Shown: piece after piece, positions 25,168 to 32,482 of the stretch
How the letters are laid out: every line of letters begins with the position of its first letter
Numbering within the stretch: the first letter of the stretch is position 1
NCBI GenBank assembly: GCA_937922785.1
Contig: CALAJQ010000033.1
Location: forward strand, 1-52,518
Length of the DNA: 52,518 bases
Reading direction: 5' to 3'
Source: an uncultured Acidimicrobiales bacterium
GTDB taxonomy: Bacteria; Actinomycetota; Acidimicrobiia; Acidimicrobiales; SZUA-35
Program-made: the position numbers and the translations under genes
The notes under the pieces: generated by a model
What the model was told of the DNA's origin: nothing
Databases searched by the model: none
The model's input: only the letters and a program-made list of their open reading frames with translations

Positions 25168-25803
25168 ATGAGTAGCAGCGACCGCATCGTGCTGGTCGAG
25201 GACCATGCCATGATGCTAGACGGCCTTGTAGCAGTGCTTTCGACCGAAGATCGCTTCGAAGTGGTGGGAACAGCGCGTTCCATTGGCGAGTTTTGTGAGT
25301 CTGTAGACAATTGGAACCCTTCGGTTGTCGTCGCTGACTATCAGTTGCCCGATGGTCTGGGTACACAGATTCCGACAATGCTTGAGCGCGCCAAGCTTTC
25401 AGCGCCTGTCCTTCTTATTTCGGGCGTTGAGCGGTCACGGATTCTGGATGAGGCCGTTGCCGCTGGATGTGCCGGGTTTGTTAGCAAAAGTCTCGAAGCT
25501 CGGAGCTTGATAGATGCGATTGGCTTCGTTGCGGCTGGAGGGTCAGTCTTTCCCTCTTCAGTAATCGCCAGACAGTCCAATACCTCTGGGGCCCGCCTCG
25601 GTGACAGTCTCACAATCCGCGAACGCGAACTATTGGGGCTGCTAGCAAACTCAAAGTCAGTAGATGAGATGGCGACCGATCTCAGTTTGTCAGCCCACAC
25701 TGTCCGTAACCATGTCCGCTCGATCCTTTCAAAGCTTCAAGCAAGATCCCAGCTCGACGCGGTTGTAATCGCGGTTCGGGCCGGACTCGTCGAAATCAAT
25801 TAA
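25168..25803 (+). CDS. LuxR/NarL-family response regulator
   Basis: 211 residues. The receiver domain (about 1-120) has the acidic pair in LVEDHAMML, the phospho-accepting Asp in VVVADYQLPDG and a Lys in FVSKSLEA. The C-terminal LuxR-type helix-turn-helix (about 145-205) reads LTIRERELLGLLA then LSAHTVRNHVRSILSKL. It is transcribed away from two GAF histidine kinases, the expected partners. A nested inverted-repeat region follows directly after the stop. Target genes are unknown; the amidohydrolase behind the kinases is one candidate. Confidence 0.9.
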   Translation: MSSSDRIVLVEDHAMMLDGLVAVLSTEDRFEVVGTARSIGEFCESVDNWNPSVVVADYQLPDGLGTQIPTMLERAKLSAPVLLISGVERSRILDEAVAAGCAGFVSKSLEARSLIDAIGFVAAGGSVFPSSVIARQSNTSGARLGDSLTIRERELLGLLANSKSVDEMATDLSLSAHTVRNHVRSILSKLQARSQLDAVVIAVRAGLVEIN

Positions 25804-25892
25804 GTGAGACGTTTGCCGGAGGGCAGGCGCTCATTGAATGAAAACGCCTGCCCTCAGATCACAATTGCGGCGACGCGGCGATTCGTCTCACT
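25803..25892. ncRNA. Nested inverted repeat, terminator or structured RNA
   Basis: An inner perfect 11-bp stem, GAGGGCAGGCG (25819-25829) with CGCCTGCCCTC (25845-25855), sits inside an outer 9-bp stem, AGTGAGACG (25803-25811) with CGTCTCACT (25884-25892). The outer stem begins at the last base of the regulator stop codon. There is no T-tract after the inner stem. It may be a terminator with extra structure or a small RNA. Type assignment is uncertain. Confidence 0.45.
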
Positions 25893-26097
25893 GTGAGATT
25901 TCAGCATCGCAGAACCGTGAGAGTTTGTTAATGACTAATATCCCTCATTCGTATGACACGAATTGACCAGGTTGGCGTCGAAAGTAGGCGAAATAGCTCT
26001 CAATTGGACGTCGAACGCCAAAGTTAGGGCTGGAGTTGGTGCTGAAAAATTGTCTGACGCCCCCGCTAAGGGGAGCGCTACAGTAATTAGCTCACCT
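25893..26097. other. Intergenic region upstream of tRNA-Ser
   Basis: No gene seen. It contains ATTCGT-N5-ACGAAT, TTGACC at 25963-25968 without a good partner, and a CCCC-GCTAA-GGGG hairpin (26061-26073). TACAGT at 26079-26084 is a likely -10 element for the tRNA, putting the transcript start about 7 bp before the mature 5' end. Confidence 0.45.
26079..26084 (+). promoter_or_regulatory. Likely -10 element of tRNA-Ser
   Basis: TACAGT, 13 bp before the tRNA 5' end. The -35 element is unclear; CTGACG about 19 bp upstream is the best candidate. Confidence 0.4.
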
Positions 26098-26184
26098 GGA
26101 GAGGTGACAGAGTACGGTCGATTGTGCCTCCCTGCTAAGGAGGTGTCCCTCCGGGGACCGTGGGTTCAAATCCCACCCTCTCCG
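26098..26184 (+). tRNA. tRNA-Ser (anticodon GCU)
   Basis: The acceptor stem GGAGAGG pairs with CCTCTCC (26177-26183), with G as discriminator base. The anticodon stem CCTCC/GGAGG encloses CTGCTAA, giving anticodon GCT (Ser, codons AGC/AGU). A long variable arm GTCCC-TCC-GGGGAC marks a class II tRNA. The T-arm is GTGGGTTCAAATCCCAC. The CCA end is not encoded. 87 nt, normal length. Confidence 0.97.
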
Positions 26185-26251
26185 CTTGAACATATTCGGG
26201 CTCGGCGCTGATGGCGCCGAGCCCGTTGTGCTTTGTGAGAGACTTATCAAC

Positions 26252-26866
26252 GTGCGCTCATCTTTCGGCTCATTAACCAAAATCGTCGCGTTCACCATGG
26301 GTCTGTTCCTCGTGGTCGTTTCTGGCGCAACAGCTGTAGCTGCGGAGGAACCTGATGAGGTTGTAGCCCGGCTAAATCGGGGCAATGGGGTCTACGTGGC
26401 CTCGGACCGGTCAACTGACTATGACGCAGCCGCTTTACAACAAGCGCTTAGCCAGGCCGAAGAACGTGGCCTGAATGCAGTTGTAATCGTGCCAAGCGAT
26501 CCTTTTCCAAACAACGAAGCGTTTGCACTTAGGGTTCGTCAATCAGGCGAGTATGACCTTGTGATCTCCTTCGGACCCGAAGATGAGGTCCACGCCTCGC
26601 TCATCGGTAGCAATGATGCTGACCCTCTTCGCGCGTTGGGTGCGGCGCGAGCCGCGTCAAGCCCCGACCGAGCTGTTGAAGCATTTCTAGCCGACATGGT
26701 CACGGTGCGAGTTCGTGAGACCCCAAGCATGGTTGGCTCGGTGCTTAAGTGGGCCATCGTCCTGGTTGGCATTCTGGCAATCGCAGTTGCACTAGAAGCT
26801 GTGGTGCGGCGCCGCCGGGCCCTTAATCGGGCCCAGAGTGGTTCTGACGGATCCACGTATGCATAG
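26252..26866 (+). CDS. Small secreted/membrane protein, possibly DUF6676 (Rv1476)-like
   Basis: About 204 residues. It starts with a hydrophobic signal segment (IVAFTMGLFLVVVSGATAVAA). A soluble domain (ASDRSTDYDAAALQQALSQAE, AVVIVPSDPFPNNEAFALRV) follows, and near residue 165 a C-terminal membrane helix (LKWAIVLVGILAIAVALEAVV) ends in RRRR. The order of a small alpha/beta domain and a C-terminal helix recalls Rv1476/DUF6676 or TPM-like proteins, but I am not sure. The open frame extends back into the tRNA, so GTG 26252 is the earliest reasonable start. Its 3' end overlaps the convergent SpoU gene by 44 bp. Confidence 0.65.
   Translation: MRSSFGSLTKIVAFTMGLFLVVVSGATAVAAEEPDEVVARLNRGNGVYVASDRSTDYDAAALQQALSQAEERGLNAVVIVPSDPFPNNEAFALRVRQSGEYDLVISFGPEDEVHASLIGSNDADPLRALGAARAASSPDRAVEAFLADMVTVRVRETPSMVGSVLKWAIVLVGILAIAVALEAVVRRRRALNRAQSGSDGSTYA
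26817..26834. terminator. Hairpin inside overlapping convergent gene ends
   Basis: GGGCCC (26817-26822) pairs with GGGCCC (26829-26834) around TTAATC. The minus-strand SpoU stop (26823-26825) is in the loop, while the plus-strand gene still codes through it. Confidence 0.45.
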
Positions 26867-27455
26867 CAATGCCGGCTGCTACTCCGGCATTGATTGATCG
26901 AGTGCTCCCATATTGAGCAATTGAAAGCGTTTCGTTGAGTGCTGGCCGCATTTCAGCTGACAAGCCAGGCCCTTCCTGCCCGAACACAAGCACACAAGCG
27001 CTTGGCAATTGAGCTGTCTCAATTGGGATAGATCCGGGCAAGTTGTCAATCCCGATCACTGGCAACTGGTGCTCTTTGGCCCATTCAGAAAACTCATCAA
27101 CAGTGGGGTGATGGCGGATGTGTTGATAGCGATCGGTGACCATTGCCCCTCTGCGATTCCAACGTCGCTTGCCGACAATGTGAACCTCGGCCGCCATAAA
27201 GGCATTTGCAGTCCTGACGACCGTTCCAATATTGAAGTCGTGCTGCCAGTTTTCAATGGCCACATGGAATGGATTTCGCCTTGTGTCAAGGTCGGCCACG
27301 ATTGCTTCCATGGTCCAATACCGGAACTTGTCAATGACGTTGCGTCGGTCACCGTTGGCCAACAGCTCTGGATCGAACTTGGGATCAGTGGGCCACGGGT
27401 CCGGATGTGGACCCACACCTACTTGGTCTGAAAGTTGCTTGTCCCCGTCATCCAC
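26823..27455 (-). CDS. SpoU/TrmH family RNA 2'-O-methyltransferase
   Basis: 210 residues of the SPOUT class. The three family motifs are clear: NIGTVVRTANAF near residue 76, VFGQEGPGLS near 160 and SIAQYGSTRSINAGVAAGIAMH near 180, which form the knot binding S-adenosylmethionine. It should methylate a ribose in tRNA or rRNA; the target is unknown and the N-terminal extension is short. Start is GTG 27455, with TAGGTT exactly 6 nt upstream and no ribosome site, so leaderless. Only 29 bp separate it from the divergent SMP-30 gene. Confidence 0.92.
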   Translation of the reverse strand: MDDGDKQLSDQVGVGPHPDPWPTDPKFDPELLANGDRRNVIDKFRYWTMEAIVADLDTRRNPFHVAIENWQHDFNIGTVVRTANAFMAAEVHIVGKRRWNRRGAMVTDRYQHIRHHPTVDEFSEWAKEHQLPVIGIDNLPGSIPIETAQLPSACVLVFGQEGPGLSAEMRPALNETLSIAQYGSTRSINAGVAAGIAMHTWIRQNHSGPD

Positions 27456-27484
27456 CCGAAGAACCTACCCATTAGTTTGTAAAT
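27456..27484. promoter_or_regulatory. 29-bp divergent intergenic region with back-to-back leaderless promoters
   Basis: On the minus strand TAGGTT (plus 27462-27467) is 6 nt before the SpoU GTG. On the plus strand TAGTTT (27473-27478) is 6 nt before the SMP-30 ATG. The two -10 hexamers are 5 bp apart, so both cannot be open at once and each -35 region lies in the other gene. Confidence 0.65.
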
Positions 27485-28372
27485 ATGCCTGCGGTTGAAT
27501 GTGTTGTCGAAGTTGAATCTGCTCTGGGCGAATGCCCGGTTTGGAGTGTTGCCGAGCAAGTTCTGTACTGGGCAGATATCGAGTCGAAGCTGCTGTTTCG
27601 CTATGACCCAAGCGCTGGCAAGTATGAGCGCCGTTCCTTGCCGGGCCGGCCCGGGTCCTTCGTCCTTACGCCTGAACCGGGCCAGCTGGTGGTGGGGATG
27701 GAACATCAGTTAGTGAAGTTCACATGGTCGACGAACGAGATCGAACCTCTGTTTGAGGTGGAAGACGCATCCCTGGCAAACCGGCTCAATGATGGCCGGT
27801 GTGATCCGGCTGGCCGCTACGTAGTTGGCACAATGTGGCCAGCTAGTGAGGAAGGCCGGACTACGGGAAGCCTCTACTCAATTAGCAGCAACGGAGCCAT
27901 CGAAACTCTGGAAACCAATGTGGGTGTGCCTAACGGAATCGCGTTCGACTCGCACCGCCACAAGATGTATTTCGCCGACACGCCAACGGACAAGATCTGG
28001 GTTTGGGACTATGACGCCGAGACCGGCATCAGGTCAAACAAGAAGCTGTTCTTTGATTATGCCCACATGCCAGGAAAGCCCGACGGCGGTTGTATCGACG
28101 CCGAGGGTTGTTACTGGTCAGCATCGGTGTATGGCTGGTCAGTTATCCGGATCGACCCTGAGGGCAACCTTGACCGACGAATCGATTTGCCGGTGCAGAA
28201 GCCGTCCATGCCAGCATTTGGCGGTTCGGATCTAACCACGTTGTTTATTACCACGATTGGCACCGGGGGATCAGTTCCGGCTGAGGCCCCGAAAGACGGA
28301 TTCGTATCAGGCTCGCTATTGGCTGTAGATCTGGCCACCACCGGAATACCAGAACCAACATTCAATCGTTGA
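27485..28372 (+). CDS. SMP-30/gluconolactonase family lactonase
   Basis: 295 residues forming the six-bladed propeller of SMP-30/LRE-like proteins. ESALGECPVWSVAEQVLYWADI near the start carries the metal-binding Glu, LNDGRCDPAGRYVVGTM has the Asn/Asp region, VPNGIAFDSHRHKMYFADT the central Asn and GKPDGGCIDAEGCYW the last Asp. It should hydrolyse a sugar lactone or similar ring in the cytosol. The ATG follows TAGTTT by 6 nt. The MBL-fold gene follows 43 bp later with its own TAGGTT element. Confidence 0.9.
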   Translation: MPAVECVVEVESALGECPVWSVAEQVLYWADIESKLLFRYDPSAGKYERRSLPGRPGSFVLTPEPGQLVVGMEHQLVKFTWSTNEIEPLFEVEDASLANRLNDGRCDPAGRYVVGTMWPASEEGRTTGSLYSISSNGAIETLETNVGVPNGIAFDSHRHKMYFADTPTDKIWVWDYDAETGIRSNKKLFFDYAHMPGKPDGGCIDAEGCYWSASVYGWSVIRIDPEGNLDRRIDLPVQKPSMPAFGGSDLTTLFITTIGTGGSVPAEAPKDGFVSGSLLAVDLATTGIPEPTFNR

Positions 28373-28415
28373 CTCACGTGGATCGCTGGGGCCGAGTTGT
28401 CCTAGGTTTCCAACC

Positions 28416-29339
28416 ATGAGTTATGAAAAGGGCCTGCTGGAAGTCGCCGACGGAGTTTTCGCTTATCTTCAGCCCGACGGGGGTTGGGGATGGAGCAATG
28501 CCGGGTTGGTAGCGGGTGACGATTCGTCGCTGTTGGTTGACACGCTCTTCGACTTGAACCTGACTCAGGCCATGTTGGATGAAATGTCGAGCGTCATCGA
28601 CACGAAGCCGATTAGGAACTTGGTCAACACCCACGCCAACGGTGACCATTGCTACGGGAACCAACTGATCACCGGGGCAGAGGTTATTGCTTCAGAAGCA
28701 TCGGCGGCAGAGATGGAAGAGCTGCCACCTTCGATGTTGGCAGCCATGATGCAGGCCGACTTCGGGCCCGAAACCAATGCTTACCTTCACGAGTCATTCG
28801 GGAGCTTCACCTTCACTGGCATCGAGCCCCCCAAACCAACCTCAACATTCACTGGAGAGCTCCAACTGGAAACAGGCGGTCGCGTCGCTGATCTCATAGA
28901 AGTGGGTCCAGCCCATACTGCGGGCGATGTACTGGTTCACCTCGCCGAAGATTCGGTTGTGTTCACCGGTGACATTCTGTTTATTGAGGGCACTCCACTT
29001 GTCTGGAATGGTCCGTTCCAAAACTGGATTGATGCGTGCGCCCGAATTATTGACATGGACTGTGAAGTGATTGTTCCGGGTCACGGCCCGTTAACTGATG
29101 CTGCCGGGGTTCAGGCAGTGGCCGACTACCTCGGCTTTGTTCACGCTGAAGCAAAGATGCGCTTTGCTGATGGGATGTCTTGGATCGACGCCGCGAAAGA
29201 CATTGACCTGGGTCAGTACTCAGACTGGCTGGACGCCGAACGTATTCTCATTAACGTCGACTCGGTCTATCGAGAGCTCGACCCCTCGAGGCAACCCACC
29301 AACGTGGTAGAGCTCTTTTCTCAGATGGCTCGGTACTAG
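28416..29339 (+). CDS. MBL-fold metallo-hydrolase
   Basis: 307 residues. NTHANGDHCYGNQ near residue 68 is the metallo-beta-lactamase HxHxDH motif with Asn in place of the second His. VGPAHTAGDVLVHL supplies the next His, VVFTGDILFIEGTP the bridging Asp and IVPGHGPLTDAAG the last His. No signal peptide. Lactonase or thioesterase-like chemistry is possible; the substrate is unknown. TAGGTT at 28403-28408 lies 7 nt before the ATG. It is followed by a small hairpin (29356-29375). Confidence 0.87.
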   Translation: MSYEKGLLEVADGVFAYLQPDGGWGWSNAGLVAGDDSSLLVDTLFDLNLTQAMLDEMSSVIDTKPIRNLVNTHANGDHCYGNQLITGAEVIASEASAAEMEELPPSMLAAMMQADFGPETNAYLHESFGSFTFTGIEPPKPTSTFTGELQLETGGRVADLIEVGPAHTAGDVLVHLAEDSVVFTGDILFIEGTPLVWNGPFQNWIDACARIIDMDCEVIVPGHGPLTDAAGVQAVADYLGFVHAEAKMRFADGMSWIDAAKDIDLGQYSDWLDAERILINVDSVYRELDPSRQPTNVVELFSQMARY

Positions 29340-29355
29340 GCAACGCTGGCTTGCG

Positions 29356-29375
29356 CCCGGCTCGATCGTGCCGGG
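29356..29375 (+). terminator. Hairpin after the MBL-fold gene
   Basis: CCCGGC (29356-29361) pairs with GCCGGG (29370-29375) across an 8-nt loop, 17 nt after the stop codon. There is no real T-tract, so its efficiency is unclear. Confidence 0.4.
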
Positions 29376-29394
29376 ATTCAACTGTGCCAGGATC

Positions 29395-29400
29395 TAGTGT
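29395..29400 (+). promoter_or_regulatory. Leaderless -10 element TAGTGT
   Basis: TAGTGT lies exactly 6 nt before the ATG at 29407. The same hexamer at the same distance precedes the acyltransferase at 48327. Confidence 0.55.
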
Positions 29401-29406
29401 AGATAG

Positions 29407-30915
29407 ATGGGTCAACACAGAATTGTTGGATCGCTTGTTGGACTCGTCCTGACTATTTGTCTCGGCACCAGTTGCGGGTCGGCGGACTCCGCTTCAACTA
29501 CCAGTAGTTCTGGCGACACGTCAGTTGCTCCAGAAACGGCCGAGACCACTACAGCGCCAGTGCCCACAACTGACGGCGGCCCCGACACTTTCGAGGCTCC
29601 AGAGGCCACTGAGATCTCTCGGGACATCACCCTTGGGTTAACTCCGCTCCCGGTCGCAACTGAACGCCATCAAGAAGGCGAACCAGCAGTTGGGCTGATA
29701 GCTCCATCCCTAGTTGCCCCTGGAGTTGTCGTGCCGAGTGACCAGCCGACGCTGATACTTGTTGCGGCTGGGTCTTGTGCTGATTGCGAGGCTGCGGCGC
29801 AGCGGTTGACGTCTCTGGCCGCTGAATACGATGCCGTCGCGATTGTCATCGGACCCGAGGACACGCCCATCATGCCCGAGCCATGGGTTGTAGTTGCGTC
29901 TGATGATGTGGCCCGGGCATTCGGAGGTCGAGCCCGCCCCACGGCGCTGGTGCTCGGGCTTGAGGGCGAGCTGCTTTCCCGAGTCCGCCCGTACAACCGC
30001 GAAGGCACCGAATATGACACCGAAGACATTCGATTTGGTCTGCAGATTGCGACCAACCAGATGCGGGGATCGAAGGTGGGGCAAGCAGCTAGCTATTTGA
30101 AGGAGCCGCGCTTGGGGCCGTTGCCAGACTCGTTTTTTGCCATCGAGATCGACGGTGACGCCGTTGAAGTGAACAGCTCAACAGGTGAGGTACTAAATCG
30201 AATCCCCGGTCTCGGTGTTGATGATGACGAAGAGATTCAGAGCCAGGTATTTGATGATCTCGTTTCAATCCCAAACTCAGATCAGCTTCTCCTCAGTGAA
30301 TGCTGTGAGCCAGCAGCCGGATTTATGGGCTTGTTGAGTGGTTGGAATGACTTTGATCTCAACAGTCGTGTGTCGGGGTTTAACGCTTGGGAGGTTTCCC
30401 CGGGCCCCGACGGTCGGCATCTTGCCTTCAGCGGTTATGTGCGGTTTGTATATGAGGTTGGATCTGAACCAGTTGGAATTGATGACACGATTGGGGCTAG
30501 CAACGGTTCGAATCCAGACGTTGCGTGGCTACGCGACCGGCTTGGTGTGGCCTATCTCCACAGAGGGAACGTGCCAGCTGTCGTAGAGATAATCGAGTTT
30601 GATGCCGACTACCTACCGATCTCTCGGCGGAACTTCGAATTACAGGGGCCGGCCAGCGCCTTTGACGTTAACGCTGACGGCAACCTTGTTGTTGTGGTGA
30701 ACCCTCCGGCGGGCCAGGCGGCCAGCGGCCAGGTCTATGACCCCAACACCGGTGAGTTAATGGCAGAGTTCGCGTTGGAGGCTGGTGTGTTTGACCTGGA
30801 CTATGACGTGTCTGGCCGATTCCTTGCCTATGTAGACCGTGACGGGATCGCCCGATGGCAAGGTGGGGGAAACTCGGGCGTTCTTGGCGAGGGTTATCGC
30901 GCGATCAGCTGGTAG
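29407..30915 (+). CDS. Lipoprotein with thioredoxin-like and beta-propeller-like regions
   Basis: 502 residues. A signal sequence (RIVGSLVGLVLTICLGTSC) ends in a lipobox-like LGTSC, so Cys23 or so is probably lipidated. A Ser/Thr/Ala-rich linker follows. A thioredoxin-like domain about residues 100-210 shows PTLILVAAGSCADCEAAAQRL with a CxxC motif. The C-terminal half has repeated beta units such as VSPGPDGRHLAFSGYVRF and FDLDYDVSGRFLAYVDRDG, like a WD/TolB-type propeller. It could be a surface redox or sensor protein. TAGTGT 6 nt before the ATG suggests its own leaderless promoter. Its 3' end overlaps the convergent phytanoyl-CoA dioxygenase pseudogene by 11 nt. Confidence 0.72.
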   Translation: MGQHRIVGSLVGLVLTICLGTSCGSADSASTTSSSGDTSVAPETAETTTAPVPTTDGGPDTFEAPEATEISRDITLGLTPLPVATERHQEGEPAVGLIAPSLVAPGVVVPSDQPTLILVAAGSCADCEAAAQRLTSLAAEYDAVAIVIGPEDTPIMPEPWVVVASDDVARAFGGRARPTALVLGLEGELLSRVRPYNREGTEYDTEDIRFGLQIATNQMRGSKVGQAASYLKEPRLGPLPDSFFAIEIDGDAVEVNSSTGEVLNRIPGLGVDDDEEIQSQVFDDLVSIPNSDQLLLSECCEPAAGFMGLLSGWNDFDLNSRVSGFNAWEVSPGPDGRHLAFSGYVRFVYEVGSEPVGIDDTIGASNGSNPDVAWLRDRLGVAYLHRGNVPAVVEIIEFDADYLPISRRNFELQGPASAFDVNADGNLVVVVNPPAGQAASGQVYDPNTGELMAEFALEAGVFDLDYDVSGRFLAYVDRDGIARWQGGGNSGVLGEGYRAISW

Positions 30916-31581
30916 CGGCGCCAGGTTCTGCGATCGGTTCAGCATCCCACAACTGAACTTGGTGCTCATCGCCATACAGAAGCTCGGCAGGACTCATCTT
31001 GTTTATGTTCCCTGTTAGGCCTCTGTACATGCCGAGCCCGCAGAGCTGGCGGAGCTGGGGAGAGAAGGTAGCCATGATTTCGGGCGGGATGCCCAGCTGT
31101 TGGTTCTCTTGCTGGCGGATGTAGTCGGCGCAATAGTTCATCGCTACGCCAACTCGAACCTCGTCACTAGTGTTCGCGCCGCCTCCGTGCCAGGTGCTCC
31201 CATGCCATACCAAGACACTGCCCTTTGGCATCTCGGCTGCGATTGATGGAAGCGCAGGTTCAGTAGCGAAGTAGTCGGGTCCGTGGTCCCACAAGTGGCT
31301 ACCGGGCACCACGCTGGTTGCTCCGTTTGCCTCGGTGAAATCGGTTAGGGCCCACATCGAGTTTGCAACCGTTGCCACGTGCGGCTTGGCAAGGGGCATA
31401 GGTTGTAGGTCCGAGTTGTCCGGTTGCCTTCGAAGCGATTGTTACTAGGAGCGTTCTTGAGCGATGCTTCGAGCACTCTGACAGCATCCAGCAGTGCATC
31501 AATCGTGTTTGGGTCGATAAGTCGCTCAACAATGGTGTAGCCATCTGTCTTGAGTTGTTCTAGATGTGGTGTGAGATCCAT
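30905..31581 (-). pseudogene. Phytanoyl-CoA dioxygenase-like gene with internal deletion and frameshift
   Basis: Two minus-strand frames carry the two ends of one PhyH-family protein. The N-terminal part (from 31581: LTPHLEQLKTDGYTIVERLID) runs to RTYNLCPLP. The C-terminal part begins at about 31399 (PLAKPHVATVANSMWALTDF) and continues in another frame to 30905. The two frames meet around 31390-31400. The intact family has roughly 45-55 extra residues here, including the HxD iron ligands, which are therefore missing. The distal His/Arg region (VLVWHGSTWHGGG...RVGV) remains. The product should be inactive. An assembly or sequencing error that skipped a stretch is the alternative. Confidence 0.8.
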
Positions 31582-31617
31582 GACCGCTTCAGCTTGGCGG
31601 CACTACTGACGGTGGTC

Positions 31618-31644
31618 AAATGGCGTTGTTGAGAACCGCCATTT
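31618..31644. promoter_or_regulatory. Inverted repeat between pseudogene and aqpZ
   Basis: AAATGGCG (31618-31625) pairs with CGCCATTT (31637-31644) across 11 nt. It could be an operator of either divergent unit, or an RNA hairpin. No T-tract follows. Confidence 0.4.
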
Positions 31645-31679
31645 TGCCAATTCGCGACAAACGGGCTGAAGTGGACGTC

Positions 31680-31692
31680 TAGTTAGTAACTA
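31680..31692. promoter_or_regulatory. 13-bp palindrome in front of aqpZ
   Basis: TAGTTA-G-TAACTA is a perfect palindrome just before the AAAAAGGGG ribosome site of aqpZ. Its position suggests an operator or a start-proximal regulatory site. Confidence 0.4.
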
Positions 31693-31705
31693 AAAAGGGG
31701 TCAAT

Positions 31706-32446
31706 ATGAATATGACAAAGGCGCTAGGCGCCGAATTTATTGGAACGCTCGGGCTTGTCCTGGGCGGTTGTGGTGCAGCCGTTATGGCTGCGGACTTCGG
31801 AGCCAGTGAGGCCGGGACAAGCCTCGGCTTAGGTTTTCTCGGAGTTAGTCTTGCCTTCGGTCTAACCGTGGTGACCGGTGCATATGCGCTTGGCCACATC
31901 TCAGGCGGACACTTCAACCCAGCCGTAACTGCCGGGCTAGTAGCCGGTGGTCGATTTGAGCCTTCAAAGGCTGTGCCGTACGTGGTGGCTCAGACCGCTG
32001 GCGCCATCTTGGGTGCCCTTCTGATTTTCCTAATTGCTGGCACACCCGACATTGACAACAGCGCAGCAGGTGCGTTTGCCGCAAACGGCTATGGCGATCT
32101 TTCGCCGAACGGCTCTGCGTTGGGAACAGCCTTTATCACTGAAGTAGTGATGACGGCCATGTTCTTGATTGTCATCATGGGGGCGACGGCAAAGAAGGCT
32201 GCTCCAGCCATGGGTGGCTTGGCCATCGGTCTGATGCTGGTGCTAATCCACCTCATCTCAATCCCGGTCACTAACACCAGTGTTAACCCAGCCCGTTCAA
32301 CTTCACAAGCCTTGTTTGCCGGTGGCGACTACATCCCTCAGCTTTGGCTGTTCTGGGTTGCACCAATCATCGGTGGCGTAATTGGCGCTCTGATCTACCG
32401 TGGCCTACTTGGCGACGCAGAAGATGACATCGCACTAGCCGCCTAA
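31706..32446 (+). CDS. aqpZ: Aquaporin Z-type water channel
   Basis: 246 residues, six membrane helices and two NPA loops: GHISGGHFNPAVT in the first half and TNTSVNPARSTSQAL in the second. The stretch LIHLISIPVTNTS, including the His of the selectivity filter, matches the AqpZ pattern closely, so water rather than glycerol is the likely cargo. The ATG follows AAAAAGGGGTCAAT, a good ribosome site. It is preceded by a 13-bp palindrome and a longer inverted repeat. The convergent LLM gene ends 36 bp after its stop. The residues TSQALFAGGDY are followed by the last helix and a short acidic tail. Confidence 0.93.
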   Translation: MNMTKALGAEFIGTLGLVLGGCGAAVMAADFGASEAGTSLGLGFLGVSLAFGLTVVTGAYALGHISGGHFNPAVTAGLVAGGRFEPSKAVPYVVAQTAGAILGALLIFLIAGTPDIDNSAAGAFAANGYGDLSPNGSALGTAFITEVVMTAMFLIVIMGATAKKAAPAMGGLAIGLMLVLIHLISIPVTNTSVNPARSTSQALFAGGDYIPQLWLFWVAPIIGGVIGALIYRGLLGDAEDDIALAA

Positions 32447-32482
32447 GTCAGCAAGATCAGTTAGTTAGTTAGCAAGACCCCG

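Noticed and set aside
26098-26184. tRNA as integration site of a mobile element
   Set aside because: No integrase and no repeat of the tRNA 3' end found in the window.
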